DNA of 64,000 nt from WTFY01 sp965214675 (GCA_965214675.1 OZ243969.1:186001-250000); one strand, 5' to 3'; shown: positions 1 through 9,686, counted from the stretch's first letter. The notes: a model not told the origin generated them from the sequence alone. Numbers and translations are program-made.

Positions 1-81
1 GGCCAATGCGAGAGCCTCACCGATGCCGTCGGTTGCTCCGGAGATCAGGATCATGCGTCCTTTGAGGCCATCCTCGGCCAT
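1..81 (-). CDS. yciK: YciK-like short-chain dehydrogenase (N-terminal part only)
   Basis: The 27 N-terminal codons of a gene that runs off the left edge. The peptide contains ISGATDGIGEAL, the glycine-rich NAD(P)-binding turn of short-chain dehydrogenases, placed about ten residues from the start as in YciK. It is last in a minus-strand run mtaD-ubiG-mupP-rmuC-yciK; in Pseudomonas the yciK homologue also follows mupP and ubiG. The substrate of YciK-type enzymes is not settled. Only the cofactor-binding start is visible, so the YciK assignment rests mainly on neighbours. Confidence 0.7.
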   Translation of the reverse strand, partial: MAEDGLKGRMILISGATDGIGEALALA

Positions 82-131
82 GCAGTAATCGTTTAGCTGT
101 AGTCTCAAGGCAGGTGGTGTCCAGGTGATCC

Positions 132-1421
132 CTATTCGCGGCCGGTGTTGTCCCCGCCCCGCGGAGAGGATTCGACCATCTTCAGGTCAGGGATGTCTTT
201 TTTCTTCTCGATTCCCAGTTCTTCAAATTTTCTCGCGCCCGGCAGCACCTGTCGCTCCAGTGAGCCTGTCGCCTTGTTGAATTGCTCGACGCTGGCATCC
301 AGGCTCCTGCCCAGTTTCTGCAAATGCTCCACAAAAGTGGCGACTCGGCGATACAGCTCTTCTCCCAGCTTCTGGATCTCCTCAGCGTTTTTAGCAACCG
401 ATTGCTGGCGCCACCCGAAGGCGACTGCACGAAGCAGCGCAATGATGCTGGTCGGTGTTGCCAGGATGACTTTGTTGGCAAGGGCATCTTCCAGCAGTTG
501 CGGATCGTGTTCGAGGGATGCAGAAAGGAATTGATCGCCCGGTATGAACAGCACGACAAAATCCGGGGAATGCTTGAACTGGTTCCAGTAGGCCTTGCTT
601 GCAAGCTCACGCATGCGTTCGCGGACATTGCGTGCGTGCCTGTGCAGCAATTCCTCACGCTCCTTTTCATTACGGGTTTGCACTGCACCCAGATAGGCAT
701 CCAGTGGTGTTTTCGCATCCACGATCAATTCCCTCTGATCAGGCATGCGCACCACCATGTCCGGGCGCATGCGCGTGTCCTCGTCATCCCCTGATTTCTG
801 CTCATAGAAGTCGCAGTAGCTCACCATCCCGGCCAGTTCGGCGATTCGCTTGAGGGTCAGTTCTCCCCACTGACCGCGCACCTCGGGGCGGCGCAGGGCC
901 TGCACCAGGTTCTGTGTTTCAGCGCGCAGGTCGGTCTGGGATTCATTAATCTGCTTGAGATGCTGGGTCAGAGAGCCGTACGATTCCTTGCGTTCTTTCT
1001 CGATAGCCCGTATTTGTGATTCTGTCTGCTTCAGGGCCTCATTGATGGGATGCAGGAGGGTTTCAATGGCTTTTTCCTTTTTCTCGAGGCTGGCTTCCGC
1101 CTGAATCTGGTATTGGGAGAGCTTTTCCCTGGCGAGCCTGAGAAAATTCTCGTTATTCGATTTCAGTGCCTGCTGCGACAGGCTCGCGAAGGTCTGTTGC
1201 AATTGCAGACTGACCGCTTCCATGCTTTCCAGCTTCTCGGCATGGCTGTTTCTTTCAAGTTCAAGCGACAGACCCAGGCGCTGCACCTCGGATTCAAGTG
1301 CCCTGAGGGCTTTGCGCTTTCGAAGATGCACGAGCCAGGCGCCTGCTCCTGCACCCAGCAAGAACAGGCTGGCTGCAAGCAGCGCCAGTGCCCAGAAATT
1401 TTGTAGTTCTGCAAGGGGCAT
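132..1421 (-). CDS. rmuC: DNA recombination protein RmuC
   Basis: 429 aa, close to the usual RmuC length. One hydrophobic segment (about residues 10-32) is followed by a basic stretch and a long charged helical region (about 40-165) that looks like coiled coil. The RmuC nuclease-like domain follows, with RGQWGE (182-187) and IVDAKTPLDAY (233-243), both hallmarks of the family. RmuC limits inversions between short inverted repeats and is thought to be a membrane-tethered nuclease of the restriction-endonuclease fold. The gene lies 12 nt downstream of mupP and is probably cotranscribed with it. The start ATG at 1421 gives the expected N-terminal anchor. Confidence 0.93.
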   Translation of the reverse strand: MPLAELQNFWALALLAASLFLLGAGAGAWLVHLRKRKALRALESEVQRLGLSLELERNSHAEKLESMEAVSLQLQQTFASLSQQALKSNNENFLRLAREKLSQYQIQAEASLEKKEKAIETLLHPINEALKQTESQIRAIEKERKESYGSLTQHLKQINESQTDLRAETQNLVQALRRPEVRGQWGELTLKRIAELAGMVSYCDFYEQKSGDDEDTRMRPDMVVRMPDQRELIVDAKTPLDAYLGAVQTRNEKEREELLHRHARNVRERMRELASKAYWNQFKHSPDFVVLFIPGDQFLSASLEHDPQLLEDALANKVILATPTSIIALLRAVAFGWRQQSVAKNAEEIQKLGEELYRRVATFVEHLQKLGRSLDASVEQFNKATGSLERQVLPGARKFEELGIEKKKDIPDLKMVESSPRGGDNTGRE

Positions 1422-1433
1422 GAGAACGGCAGC

Positions 1434-2108
1434 TCAGCTGTGCACAGCCAGCCAGTCCATGAGTGCCAGGGCATTGTCGAGTACCACGTCTGCCCCCCAG
1501 GCATACGGGTCCTGGTGGTCCTGAATATAGCCATAGGCTGCCACGGCGGTCCTCATCTTGGCAGCCTTGCCGGCCTGTATGTCGCGCGGGTCATCACCCA
1601 TGTAAAGACACTCGACCGGTGCCACACCCAACAGGTCCGCTGCTCGAGAAAGCGGCTCAGGGCGGGGCTTTCTTTGAGGCATCGAGTCGCCGCTGATCGT
1701 ACAGCCTGCACGAGGAGTGAGTTCAAGCTTCTCGACCAGCGGTTCAGTCAGCCAGCCGGGCTTGTTGGTGACGATACCCCACGGCAGCCCGGCTTCGTCC
1801 AGGTGGTCCAGCAGCGTCAGAACGCCCGGGAACAAACGCGTTTTATGGTAAAGCCTGTCTGCATAGATCTGCAGGAATTCGTCGCGAAGCTGCAGGGTCT
1901 TGTGTGCATCCAGAGTCCCGTTGTAGCCAAGCTCGATCAATGCAATGCCTCCACGCGAGGTATGCTTTCGAATCTTCTGGTACTCGAGCTTTTTGCGGCC
2001 GTGGCGAACCAGCAGTTCATTCAGTGAGTCACTCATGTCGGGTGCCGTATCGGCCAGTGTTCCGTCAAGGTCAAAAAGAACTCCCCGGACCTGAGATGCG
2101 TTGGACAT
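1434..2108 (-). CDS. mupP: HAD phosphatase, MupP/phosphoglycolate phosphatase type
   Basis: 224 aa HAD-superfamily hydrolase. Motif I is FDLDGTLAD with nucleophile Asp13 and acid/base Asp15; a TNKP motif II lies mid-protein and the GDDPRDI motif IV near residue 172. Family members are annotated either as phosphoglycolate phosphatase (Gph) or as MupP, the N-acetylmuramic acid 6-phosphate phosphatase of the peptidoglycan recycling route that bypasses de novo UDP-MurNAc synthesis. Position directly after ubiG and near yciK is that of Pseudomonas mupP, which favours MupP. Sequence alone does not exclude Gph activity. Confidence 0.8.
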   Translation of the reverse strand: MSNASQVRGVLFDLDGTLADTAPDMSDSLNELLVRHGRKKLEYQKIRKHTSRGGIALIELGYNGTLDAHKTLQLRDEFLQIYADRLYHKTRLFPGVLTLLDHLDEAGLPWGIVTNKPGWLTEPLVEKLELTPRAGCTISGDSMPQRKPRPEPLSRAADLLGVAPVECLYMGDDPRDIQAGKAAKMRTAVAAYGYIQDHQDPYAWGADVVLDNALALMDWLAVHS

Positions 2109-2119
2109 GCTGAAAGGGG

Positions 2120-2830
2120 TTAGGCGGGCTTTTTCGCGTGGGCCAGATAGTTCGTACTCAGGTCACCTGACAGGCGATAGGTCTTGTTCAGCGGGTTGTA
2201 GCTGATTCCCTTGACTTCCTGTATGTCCATCCTGCTGCTGCGGACCCAGCGGTCAAGCTCGCCCGGCCGGATCAGCTTCTCATATTCGTGCGTACCCTTG
2301 GGCAGCATCTGCAAGACGTATTCACCCATCACGATCATGTACAGCAGGGACTTGAAATTGCGATTGATCGTGGAGAAGAATGCATCCCCGCGCGGTTTGA
2401 GCAGTTGGGCTGAGGCATCGACAATCAAAGACGGGTCGGGTACATGCTCCAGCATCTCAAGGCAAGTGACCACATCGAATGATGCAGGCTCCAGGGAAGC
2501 CAGCTCCTCGGCGGCAATCGCCTGGTATTCGATCTGCAGCCCCTGTTTGTTTGCATGGGTGCGCGCGGCAGCCAGTGAAGCTTCACCCAGGTCAATCGCC
2601 TTGACCTGGGCCCCTCGATGCGCCAGTCCCTCTGAAAGGATTCCGCCGCCGCAGCCTATATCGAGTACTTTCTTGCCAGCCAGTCCGGCACGCTCTTCGA
2701 TAAAGTCCAGGCGCAGGGGATTGATATCATGCAGGGCCTTGAACGCGCCGTCCTCGTCCCACCAGCGTTGTGAAAGCGCCTCGAATTTTTCCAGTTCGCT
2801 TTCGTCGAGATTCGAAGGTGTAGACTGCAT
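2120..2830 (-). CDS. ubiG: Ubiquinone biosynthesis O-methyltransferase UbiG
   Basis: 236 aa from the ATG at 2830, the usual UbiG length; an in-frame ATG at 2881 would add 17 non-conserved residues. UbiG makes both O-methylations of the ubiquinone ring from S-adenosylmethionine. The SAM motif is VLDIGCGGGILSEGLA (DIGCGGG at about 57-63), followed by an acidic post-I motif and CLEMLEHVPDP, typical of UbiG. The N-terminal FEALSQRWWDEDGAFKALHD also fits. Stop and mupP start are 11 nt apart. A second ubiquinone gene (ubiK) occurs at 48.8 kb. Confidence 0.95.
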   Translation of the reverse strand: MQSTPSNLDESELEKFEALSQRWWDEDGAFKALHDINPLRLDFIEERAGLAGKKVLDIGCGGGILSEGLAHRGAQVKAIDLGEASLAAARTHANKQGLQIEYQAIAAEELASLEPASFDVVTCLEMLEHVPDPSLIVDASAQLLKPRGDAFFSTINRNFKSLLYMIVMGEYVLQMLPKGTHEYEKLIRPGELDRWVRSSRMDIQEVKGISYNPLNKTYRLSGDLSTNYLAHAKKPA

Positions 2831-2911
2831 GCTAGAACGATTCGGGATACTTTGGCCAAGAGGGCATTCGGGTACAGTCATATAGTGTACCCTGATCCAC
2901 CAGGTGATGTT

Positions 2912-4228
2912 TTAGGCGCTCGATATTTTTTTGTTCCAGTCGCGGGTTTCGGCCAGGATACTTTCTGCATCCAGGGTCTGCAGTTGTCCCTCGTGCAGCA
3001 GCAGTTGACCTTCCACCCAGACATCACACACCTGTGCCCGTTGCGTGGCATAGACCGCATGCCCTACCGGATCATACAGTGGCTGGGCGCCGACCTGTTC
3101 GATGTCGATCACAGTAATGTCGGCAGCCTTGCCGACTTCCAGCGAACCGGTTCTGTCCGCAATGCCGAGGGCTTTGGCAGCATTGATTGTGGCACACCGC
3201 AGGGCGGTGTGGGCCGGCAGGGCGGTGGCATCGCCTGCGACACCCTTGGCCAGCAAGGCCGCGGTTTGCATCTCTCCAAGGAGGTCCAGGTCGTCATTGC
3301 TCGAGTTGCTGTCAGTGCCGAGGGTAACGTTGACCTGTCCATCGAGCAGCTTTTGCACCGGGCAGAAGCCGCTGGCCAGTTTCAGGTTCGACTGCGGGCA
3401 GTGCACGATACTGGCCCCGACCCCGGCCAGCAACTCGATTTCATCGTCCTGCAGTTGCGTCATGTGAACGGCTACCAGCCGGTCATTGACCAGCCCGAGT
3501 TCATGCAGGCGCTGGATTGGCCGGCAGCGGTACTGCTCGAGGCTCATCGAGATCTCATTCTCGGTTTCGTGCAGGTGAATATGCACCGGCAAGCCGTGCT
3601 CATTTGCCAGTGCAGCGACGCGTTTCAGCGGACCATCGGAGACCGTGTAGGGGGCGTGTGGGGCCAGCATGCACTGCACTCGCGAAGGAGAGCGGTGGCG
3701 GTGGTACAGGTCCAGTCCCTTGTCCAGGTACTCGTCGGCATCCTTCGCATAGGCGGTGGGAAAGTCCAGCAGGATCATCCCCAGGTGCGCACGCATGCCG
3801 GACTGCATCACTTCTTCTGCCGCAATCTCGGCAAAGAAGTACATGTCGTTGAAGCAGGTGATGCCGCCGCGAATCATCTCGGCGATGGCAAGGCGCGTGC
3901 CGTGCCGGACAAAATCCTCATTGACCCACTTTTTTTCAGCCGGCCAGATGTGGTCGTTCAGCCACTCCATCAGGGGCAGGTCGCTGGCCATGCCACGGAA
4001 CAGGGACATGCCGGCATGGGTGTGCGCGTTGATCAGGCCGGGTATGACAAGGTGATGATCGTACGTATATGATGTGTCGAATGAGTATTGGCTTCTTGCG
4101 GCAGCGCTCGGCAGGATGTCGACGATGCCTCCTTCATGTACTGCAATGGCGGTGTCGTTCAGTGCCCGCCCGCGGCCATCGACAGGGATAACATGCGTTC
4201 CATGGATCAGGGTGTCTACGTGTTTCAT
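2912..4228 (-). CDS. mtaD: TRZ/ATZ family hydrolase, 5'-methylthioadenosine/SAH deaminase
   Basis: 438 aa amidohydrolase beginning at ATG 4228; the open frame extends to 4441 but that part is not family-like and overlaps mtnA. Metal ligands are visible in NAHTHAGMS (His69, His71), in LHETENEI and in GTDSNSSND. Pseudomonas aeruginosa homologue PA3170 deaminates methylthioadenosine to methylthioinosine, and its gene also sits between ubiG and mtnA. The divergent neighbour mtnA acts later in the same salvage route, which supports this substrate. S-adenosylhomocysteine or other aminopurines remain possible. Confidence 0.85.
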   Translation of the reverse strand: MKHVDTLIHGTHVIPVDGRGRALNDTAIAVHEGGIVDILPSAAARSQYSFDTSYTYDHHLVIPGLINAHTHAGMSLFRGMASDLPLMEWLNDHIWPAEKKWVNEDFVRHGTRLAIAEMIRGGITCFNDMYFFAEIAAEEVMQSGMRAHLGMILLDFPTAYAKDADEYLDKGLDLYHRHRSPSRVQCMLAPHAPYTVSDGPLKRVAALANEHGLPVHIHLHETENEISMSLEQYRCRPIQRLHELGLVNDRLVAVHMTQLQDDEIELLAGVGASIVHCPQSNLKLASGFCPVQKLLDGQVNVTLGTDSNSSNDDLDLLGEMQTAALLAKGVAGDATALPAHTALRCATINAAKALGIADRTGSLEVGKAADITVIDIEQVGAQPLYDPVGHAVYATQRAQVCDVWVEGQLLLHEGQLQTLDAESILAETRDWNKKISSA

Positions 4229-4371
4229 TGTGCGTCCTGCGGCACGGGCCGAAGCTTCATCGGGAAATGGCCTGCGCATTATGCTATGGCATCCGCCGTG
4301 CAGGCAATACAGGCAAAGCGCCTGCGACCTATGCGCGCCAGCGCCTGGCAGCGCCGTGACTTTCAGGCAGC

Positions 4372-5412
4372 ATGGCCTCGTTAGCCGATCAGGCCATCCG
4401 CTGGCAAGAGGATCGGCTGGTATTGCTGGATCAGAGGGCATTGCCGAACAAGGTCCTGTTCGTTGAATGCACGCAGGCCAGTGATGTGGTCGCCGCCATC
4501 CGGGACATGGTGGTGCGCGGGGCCCCGGCCATTGGCGTGAGCGCAGCCTACGCGGTGGTGCTTGCAGCGCGCGAACATTATGCGGTGGCTCCCGAGGACT
4601 GGATCAGGCGAATGGATACTGATCTGCAGTCACTGGCGCAGGCACGTCCCACGGCGGTCAACCTCGAATGGGCGATTGCGCGCATGCGCGATGTCATGGC
4701 ACAAACGGGCCTCGGGGACCCCGGACCCGTGCTGTTGCAGGCGGCCCGCAAGTTGCACCGGGAAGACATACAGGCGAACCGTGCACTGGGTGCACACGGC
4801 GCCTCGCTGCTCGAGGACGGCGCGGTCGTGCTGACCCACTGCAATGCAGGGGCGCTAGCCACCGGAGGCTACGGCACTGCACTTGGCGTCATCCGCAGCG
4901 CACATGCACAACACAAGATCAAGGCGGTGTACGCCGATGAAACCCGGCCCTGGTTTCAGGGCACCCGGTTGACGGCCTGGGAATTGTTGCAGGACAACAT
5001 CCCGGTTACGCTGATCTGTGACAGTGCCGCTGCCAGCCTGATGCGCCAGAGACAGCTTGCCTGGGTCATCGTGGGGGCGGACCGCGTGGCACGAAACGGT
5101 GATGTGGCCAACAAGATCGGTACCTATGCCCTGGCCGTGATGGCCCGCCAGCACGATGCAGGCTTCATGGTAGCCGCACCAACCAGCACGATCGACCTCA
5201 AGGTCGGCTCCGGGACCGAGATCGAGATCGAGGAGCGCTCGCAGCAGGAACTCACGCAATATCACGAGGTGGCACTGGCCCCTGCCGAGGCCGGGGTCTG
5301 GAATCCGGTGTTTGATATCACACCCGCCGGGCTGGTGACGGCCCTGGTGACTGAAAAAGGGGTGGTGCATGCGCCCTGCGAGGAAAAAATCATGGCCCTG
5401 ATGCGAGACTGA
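4372..5412 (+). CDS. mtnA: Methylthioribose-1-phosphate isomerase MtnA
   Basis: 346 aa, full length. MtnA converts 5-methylthioribose 1-phosphate to methylthioribulose 1-phosphate in methionine salvage. The eIF2B-like fold shows RGAPAIGVSAAY, catalytic Cys157 in THCNAGALATGGYGT and catalytic Asp237 in VGADRVARNGDVANKIGT. It is divergent from mtaD, with 143 nt between the starts. A hairpin with a T run follows and probably ends this transcript before gyrA. No other mtn salvage genes are in the window. Confidence 0.96.
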   Translation: MASLADQAIRWQEDRLVLLDQRALPNKVLFVECTQASDVVAAIRDMVVRGAPAIGVSAAYAVVLAAREHYAVAPEDWIRRMDTDLQSLAQARPTAVNLEWAIARMRDVMAQTGLGDPGPVLLQAARKLHREDIQANRALGAHGASLLEDGAVVLTHCNAGALATGGYGTALGVIRSAHAQHKIKAVYADETRPWFQGTRLTAWELLQDNIPVTLICDSAAASLMRQRQLAWVIVGADRVARNGDVANKIGTYALAVMARQHDAGFMVAAPTSTIDLKVGSGTEIEIEERSQQELTQYHEVALAPAEAGVWNPVFDITPAGLVTALVTEKGVVHAPCEEKIMALMRD

Positions 5413-5480
5413 GCCAAATCCTCTTTTTTCTTCCGGCTGCTTAAAATAACATGCACATAAAATTCTGAATTTTGCTTTCA

Positions 5481-5512
5481 GGGCATTTCATTTCGTTCTG
5501 GATGCCCTTTTT
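5481..5512 (+). terminator. Probable intrinsic terminator after mtnA
   Basis: GGGCAT (5481-5486) pairs with ATGCCC (5502-5507), followed directly by five T (5508-5512). The stem is only 6 bp with a 15-nt loop, so strength is uncertain; placement between mtnA and the gyrA promoter region fits. Confidence 0.5.
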
Positions 5513-5536
5513 CCCAATGCTACTGTTCAGGGCGTG

Positions 5537-5545
5537 TGTTATACT
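5537..5545 (+). promoter_or_regulatory. Extended -10 element, candidate gyrA promoter
   Basis: TGTTATACT: a TATACT hexamer preceded by TGn, the extended -10 form that tolerates a poor -35. No good -35 is seen 16-18 nt upstream. It lies 45 nt before the gyrA start, downstream of the mtnA terminator. Confidence 0.45.
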
Positions 5546-5590
5546 TTATCGCCTGTAAATGAGTATTGAGACTCTCCCCCCATTACGTTA

Positions 5591-8158
5591 ATGGCTGCCA
5601 TCGCCAAAGAAGTTCTTTCAGTCAATCTCGAAGATGAGATGCGCCAGTCGTATCTCGATTACGCCATGAGCGTGATCGTCGGGCGCGCCTTGCCGGATGT
5701 GCGAGACGGCCTGAAGCCGGTCCACCGCCGCGCCCTGCATGCCATGAACGAGCTCGGCAATGACTGGAACAAGCCGTACAAGAAATCTGCGCGGGTCGTC
5801 GGTGATGTCATCGGCAAGTACCACCCGCACGGGGAGTCCGCCGTATACGACACCCTGGTACGCATGGCACAGCCGTTTTCCATGCGCTACATGCTCATCG
5901 ACGGGCAGGGCAATTTCGGTTCGGTGGATGGCGATGCGCCCGCTGCCATGCGCTACACCGAGGTGCGCATGGCGAAAATCACCCACGAGATCCTGGCCGA
6001 CCTGGACAAGGAGACGGTCGATTTCGCATCCAATTACGACAACTCCGAAACCGAGCCTACGGTATTGCCCACCCGGGTTCCCAACCTGCTGGTGAACGGC
6101 TCCTCGGGGATTGCGGTGGGGATGGCAACCAATATCCCGCCACACAACCTGACCGAGGTGATCAACGCCTGCATCGCCCTGATCGAGAATCCGGCCATGG
6201 ATTACCCGGAACTGATGCAGCTCCTGCCCGGCCCGGATTTTCCGACGGCGGCCATCATCAATGGCCGGGATGGCATCCATGAAGCCTACCGCACAGGGCG
6301 TGGTCGCGTGCACATGCGCGCCCGTACCCATATCGAGCAGGATGCCAAGAGCGGGCGCGAGCGTATCGTGGTCACAGAGCTTCCATACCAGGTGAACAAG
6401 GCCAACCTGATCATCAAGATTGCCGACCTGGTCAAGGAGAAGCGCCTTGAGGGCATTGCAGCCAATGGCCTTCGGGATGAATCGGACAAGGAGGGCATGC
6501 GCATCGTCATCGAACTGCGTCGTGATGAGGTCAGCGGGGTCATCCTCAACAACCTGTTCAAGCACACACCGATGCAAAGTGTGTTCAGCATGAACATGGT
6601 GGCCCTGGTGGACGGGCAGCCCCGGCTGCTCAACCTCAGGCAGATTTTGCAGGTGTTTATACGCCACCGCCGTGATGTTGTTACCCGACGTACCATTTTC
6701 GAACTGCGCAAGGCGCGCGACCGGGCCCATATTCTCGAAGGCCTGGCCGTGGCGCTGACCAACATCGACGAGATTATTGCACTGATCAAGGGTTCGGCCA
6801 GCCCGGCCATTGCCAAGGACGAACTCATCGCCCGGGCCTGGAAGCCCGGCATGGTCACTCGTATGCTGGAGCGTTCCGGAGCCGATGTTTCGCGACCGGA
6901 AGGGCTGGAGGAAGAATACGGTATGCGCAACGGTAAACAGGCCAGCGAATATCACCTGTCCCCGGCCCAGGCACAGGCCATACTGGATTTGCGCCTGCAC
7001 CGCCTCACCAGTCTGGAGCAGGACAAGATCGTCAAGGACTACGGCAATCTGCTCGACAAGATCAGCGACCTGCTGGACATCCTGCGCGACCCGGAGCGGC
7101 TCATGCAGGTCATCCGCGAAGAGCTGGAGGCCATCCGTGAACAGTACGGGGATGAGCGGCGCACGGAAATCTCCGAGGAGCGGGTCGATCTCACGATGGA
7201 AGATCTGATCCAGGACGAGGGCGTGGTGGTGACGCTGTCCCACGGCGGCTACGCCAAGTCCCAGCCCCTGGACACCTACAATCCCCAGCGTCGGGGAGGC
7301 AAGGGCAAGGCCGCCACCTCGGTAAAGGCCGAGGATTTCGTCGACCAGCTGTTCGTCGCCAACACCCACGACACCATCCTGTGCTTTTCCAGCCACGGCA
7401 AGGTCTACTGGCTCAAGGTCTACGAGCTGCCACAGGCCGGTCGTACGGCCCGCGGCAAGCCGATCGTCAATCTCTTGCCACTCAGTGAGGACGAGCGGAT
7501 CAGTGCTGTACTGCCGGTCAAGGAATACAGCGAGGATGCCTACGTGGTCATGGCTGCCAGCAGCGGCACGATCAAGAAGACCCGCCTGACGGCGTTTTCC
7601 AGACCCCGTGCCGGCGGCATCATCGCGGTGGACCTGCGCGACCAGGATTACCTGATCGACGTGGTTATGACGCACGGCGATACTGATCTTTTGATGGTCA
7701 GTGATGCGGGCAAGGCAATTCGCTTCAGTGAGAAGAATGTCACGGTGACCGGGCGCACCAGCCGTGGAGTGCGCGGCATTCGCCTGGACGAGGGGCAGAA
7801 GGTCATCAGCCTGCTGGTGATTCGCCCGGACATGAAGGCTACGGACGTCCTGGTGGCCACTGAAAACGGCTATGGCAAACGCACGGGAATCGAGGATTAC
7901 CGGGTACAGAGCCGTGGCGGCAAAGGGGTCATCACCATCCAGACCGGGGAACGCAATGGCATGGTGGTCGGCGCCATGCCGGTATCCAGCGAAGATGAAA
8001 TCATGCTGATCACCGACAGTGGCACGCTGGTCCGCACCCCGGTCGAGGGCGTGTCCAAAACGGGTCGCAACACCCAGGGAGTGCGCCTGATCCGCCTGTC
8101 AGACGAGGAAAAGCTGGTCGAGGTCGAAAGGATCGAGAAGCTGGACGATCAGGACTAA
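5591..8158 (+). CDS. gyrA: DNA gyrase subunit A
   Basis: 855 aa. GyrA carries the breakage-reunion activity of gyrase; Tyr122 in AAMRYTEVRM is the active-site tyrosine. The C-terminal half holds repeated beta-pinwheel blades with a GyrA-box-like QRRGGKGK (about 564-571). Quinolone-determining positions read HPHGESAVYD, giving Ser83 and Asp87, the wild-type susceptible residues by E. coli numbering, with Glu instead of Asp at 82. It is followed after 30 nt by serC, as in Pseudomonas. Confidence 0.98.
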   Translation: MAAIAKEVLSVNLEDEMRQSYLDYAMSVIVGRALPDVRDGLKPVHRRALHAMNELGNDWNKPYKKSARVVGDVIGKYHPHGESAVYDTLVRMAQPFSMRYMLIDGQGNFGSVDGDAPAAMRYTEVRMAKITHEILADLDKETVDFASNYDNSETEPTVLPTRVPNLLVNGSSGIAVGMATNIPPHNLTEVINACIALIENPAMDYPELMQLLPGPDFPTAAIINGRDGIHEAYRTGRGRVHMRARTHIEQDAKSGRERIVVTELPYQVNKANLIIKIADLVKEKRLEGIAANGLRDESDKEGMRIVIELRRDEVSGVILNNLFKHTPMQSVFSMNMVALVDGQPRLLNLRQILQVFIRHRRDVVTRRTIFELRKARDRAHILEGLAVALTNIDEIIALIKGSASPAIAKDELIARAWKPGMVTRMLERSGADVSRPEGLEEEYGMRNGKQASEYHLSPAQAQAILDLRLHRLTSLEQDKIVKDYGNLLDKISDLLDILRDPERLMQVIREELEAIREQYGDERRTEISEERVDLTMEDLIQDEGVVVTLSHGGYAKSQPLDTYNPQRRGGKGKAATSVKAEDFVDQLFVANTHDTILCFSSHGKVYWLKVYELPQAGRTARGKPIVNLLPLSEDERISAVLPVKEYSEDAYVVMAASSGTIKKTRLTAFSRPRAGGIIAVDLRDQDYLIDVVMTHGDTDLLMVSDAGKAIRFSEKNVTVTGRTSRGVRGIRLDEGQKVISLLVIRPDMKATDVLVATENGYGKRTGIEDYRVQSRGGKGVITIQTGERNGMVVGAMPVSSEDEIMLITDSGTLVRTPVEGVSKTGRNTQGVRLIRLSDEEKLVEVERIEKLDDQD

Positions 8159-8188
8159 CCGCTCATCATTCGGGTCTGAACACAGCCC

Positions 8189-9277
8189 ATGCAGGAAGTC
8201 TTTTATTTCGGTGCAGGCCCTGCGGCGTTGCCCCAGCCGGTCCTGGAGAAAATCCGGCACGAGCTTCTGGATTACAGGGGTACCGGGCTTTCTGTCCTCG
8301 AGCTCCCGCACCGAAGCGATGCCTTTTTTGAAATCCGCGACCAGGCCGTGCGCCTGCTGCGCGAGCTGTTGCAGATTCCTGAGGAATTCGCCGTGCTGTT
8401 CATGCATGGTGGCGCTACCAGCCAGTTCTCCATGCTGCCCCTGAACTTCCTTGGGCCGGGGCGATCTGCGGATTACCTGTGTACAGGTTTCTGGTCTTCG
8501 AGGGCCTGTGACGAGGCAGCACGCCTTGCCGAAGTGCGCAGGATCCAGGCCTTGTGCGAGGGCGAGACCCTGAGTATCGCACCCGAACATGAATGGGACC
8601 TGGACCCGCAGGCTGCCTACCTGCATATTTGTGACAATGAGACCATCCAGGGGGTGGCGTTTCCCGAGGTTCCAAAGGGCCCCCGGGAGGTACTGGTCTG
8701 TGACATGACCTCATCTTTGCTCACGCATCCCGTGGAGATGCAGAAATTCGCGCTCATCTACGCAAGCACCCAGAAAAACCTGGGCATCGCGGGGCTGTGC
8801 GTGGTGATTATCCGAAAGGACCTGCTCGAGCAGTCGAATGAGTCCATCCCGCGCATGTACGATTACCGGCGCTATGCCAGGGAGGGCTCCGTGGTGAACA
8901 CCCCTCCAGTCTTTGCCATCTATGTCCTGTGCGAGGTGCTGGATTGGGTGCGAAGGGAGGGCAGACTGCCCACCCTGCACCAGAGGAGCCTGGCACGATC
9001 CGCACAGCTGTACCAGATACTTGATGAAAGCCGGCTGTATGAGAACCGGGTGGCCCCCGAGTTTCGCTCAAGCATCAACATTCCGTTCGCGATCCGCGAT
9101 GCCGGGGTGCTGGAAGAATTTTTGCAACAGGCCGAGCACAACCGGCTACATGGATTGCAGGGTCATCGGAGTGCGGGCGGTATCCGGGTGAGTCTGTATA
9201 ATGCGATGCCCGATGAAGGCGTTGCCTGCCTGGCAGAATTCATGTCCGATTTTGAAGCCCGGCATCTACGTACTTGA
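8189..9277 (+). CDS. serC: Phosphoserine aminotransferase SerC
   Basis: 362 aa class-V PLP aminotransferase. It converts 3-phosphohydroxypyruvate to phosphoserine and acts in pyridoxal phosphate synthesis, so it works with pdxJ at 62.8 kb. The start reads FGAGPAALP, the substrate loop is HRS, GGATSQF binds phosphate, and Lys196 in ASTQKNLGIAG is the Schiff-base lysine. The gene order gyrA-serC then aromatic genes is conserved, but here three unrelated genes separate serC from pheA. Confidence 0.96.
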   Translation: MQEVFYFGAGPAALPQPVLEKIRHELLDYRGTGLSVLELPHRSDAFFEIRDQAVRLLRELLQIPEEFAVLFMHGGATSQFSMLPLNFLGPGRSADYLCTGFWSSRACDEAARLAEVRRIQALCEGETLSIAPEHEWDLDPQAAYLHICDNETIQGVAFPEVPKGPREVLVCDMTSSLLTHPVEMQKFALIYASTQKNLGIAGLCVVIIRKDLLEQSNESIPRMYDYRRYAREGSVVNTPPVFAIYVLCEVLDWVRREGRLPTLHQRSLARSAQLYQILDESRLYENRVAPEFRSSINIPFAIRDAGVLEEFLQQAEHNRLHGLQGHRSAGGIRVSLYNAMPDEGVACLAEFMSDFEARHLRT

Positions 9278-9384
9278 GCGCTCACAAGCGTGCCGCTTGG
9301 TGTACCATATCGCGGGCGGCACCCCGGCCAGGGGCAGGCTGTTTCATGTACCGCAGGATCAGGGACGAGGTGTAAGATAATTCA

Positions 9385-9636
9385 ATGTTAGCCATAGAAC
9401 AGGTACTGGAAGTGCTGGCAGAATCCTTGCCCCTGCCGGAGCTGACCTACGAGATGGGAGAACAGGCGCCGCTTCTGGGTGCCATCCCGGAACTGGACTC
9501 GATGGCCATCACGAGCATCATTTCCGCACTCGAGGAAAGATTCAAAATTGCATTCGATGACGAGGACCTGGATGCCGGGGCGTTCCAGACCGTGGGTACC
9601 CTGCGAAACCTGATCGCATCGAAAATGCAACACTGA
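9385..9636 (+). CDS. Acyl carrier protein of an exosortase-A-type cluster
   Basis: 83 aa acidic protein with the phosphopantetheine site PELDSMAI (Ser39) followed by the amphipathic second helix ISALEERFKIAF. It is too divergent to be the housekeeping AcpP. It is convergent with a PLP decarboxylase and an AMP-forming ligase that in other genomes travel with such carriers in exosortase A / PEP-CTERM loci. It probably holds an amino-acyl or acyl group activated by the neighbouring ligase. A weak purine run (9364-9371) lies upstream. AcpS, which would add the prosthetic group, is encoded at 63.6 kb. Confidence 0.85.
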   Translation: MLAIEQVLEVLAESLPLPELTYEMGEQAPLLGAIPELDSMAITSIISALEERFKIAFDDEDLDAGAFQTVGTLRNLIASKMQH

Positions 9637-9686
9637 ACCTCAGACTTGCCGGCCCCGTCCCGGGCCCGCAGTCCGCACACCTGTAA

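Noticed and set aside
5618..7675. A 685-codon frame antisense to gyrA
   Set aside because: Shadow of gyrA, which is beyond doubt; no ribosome site or family motif.
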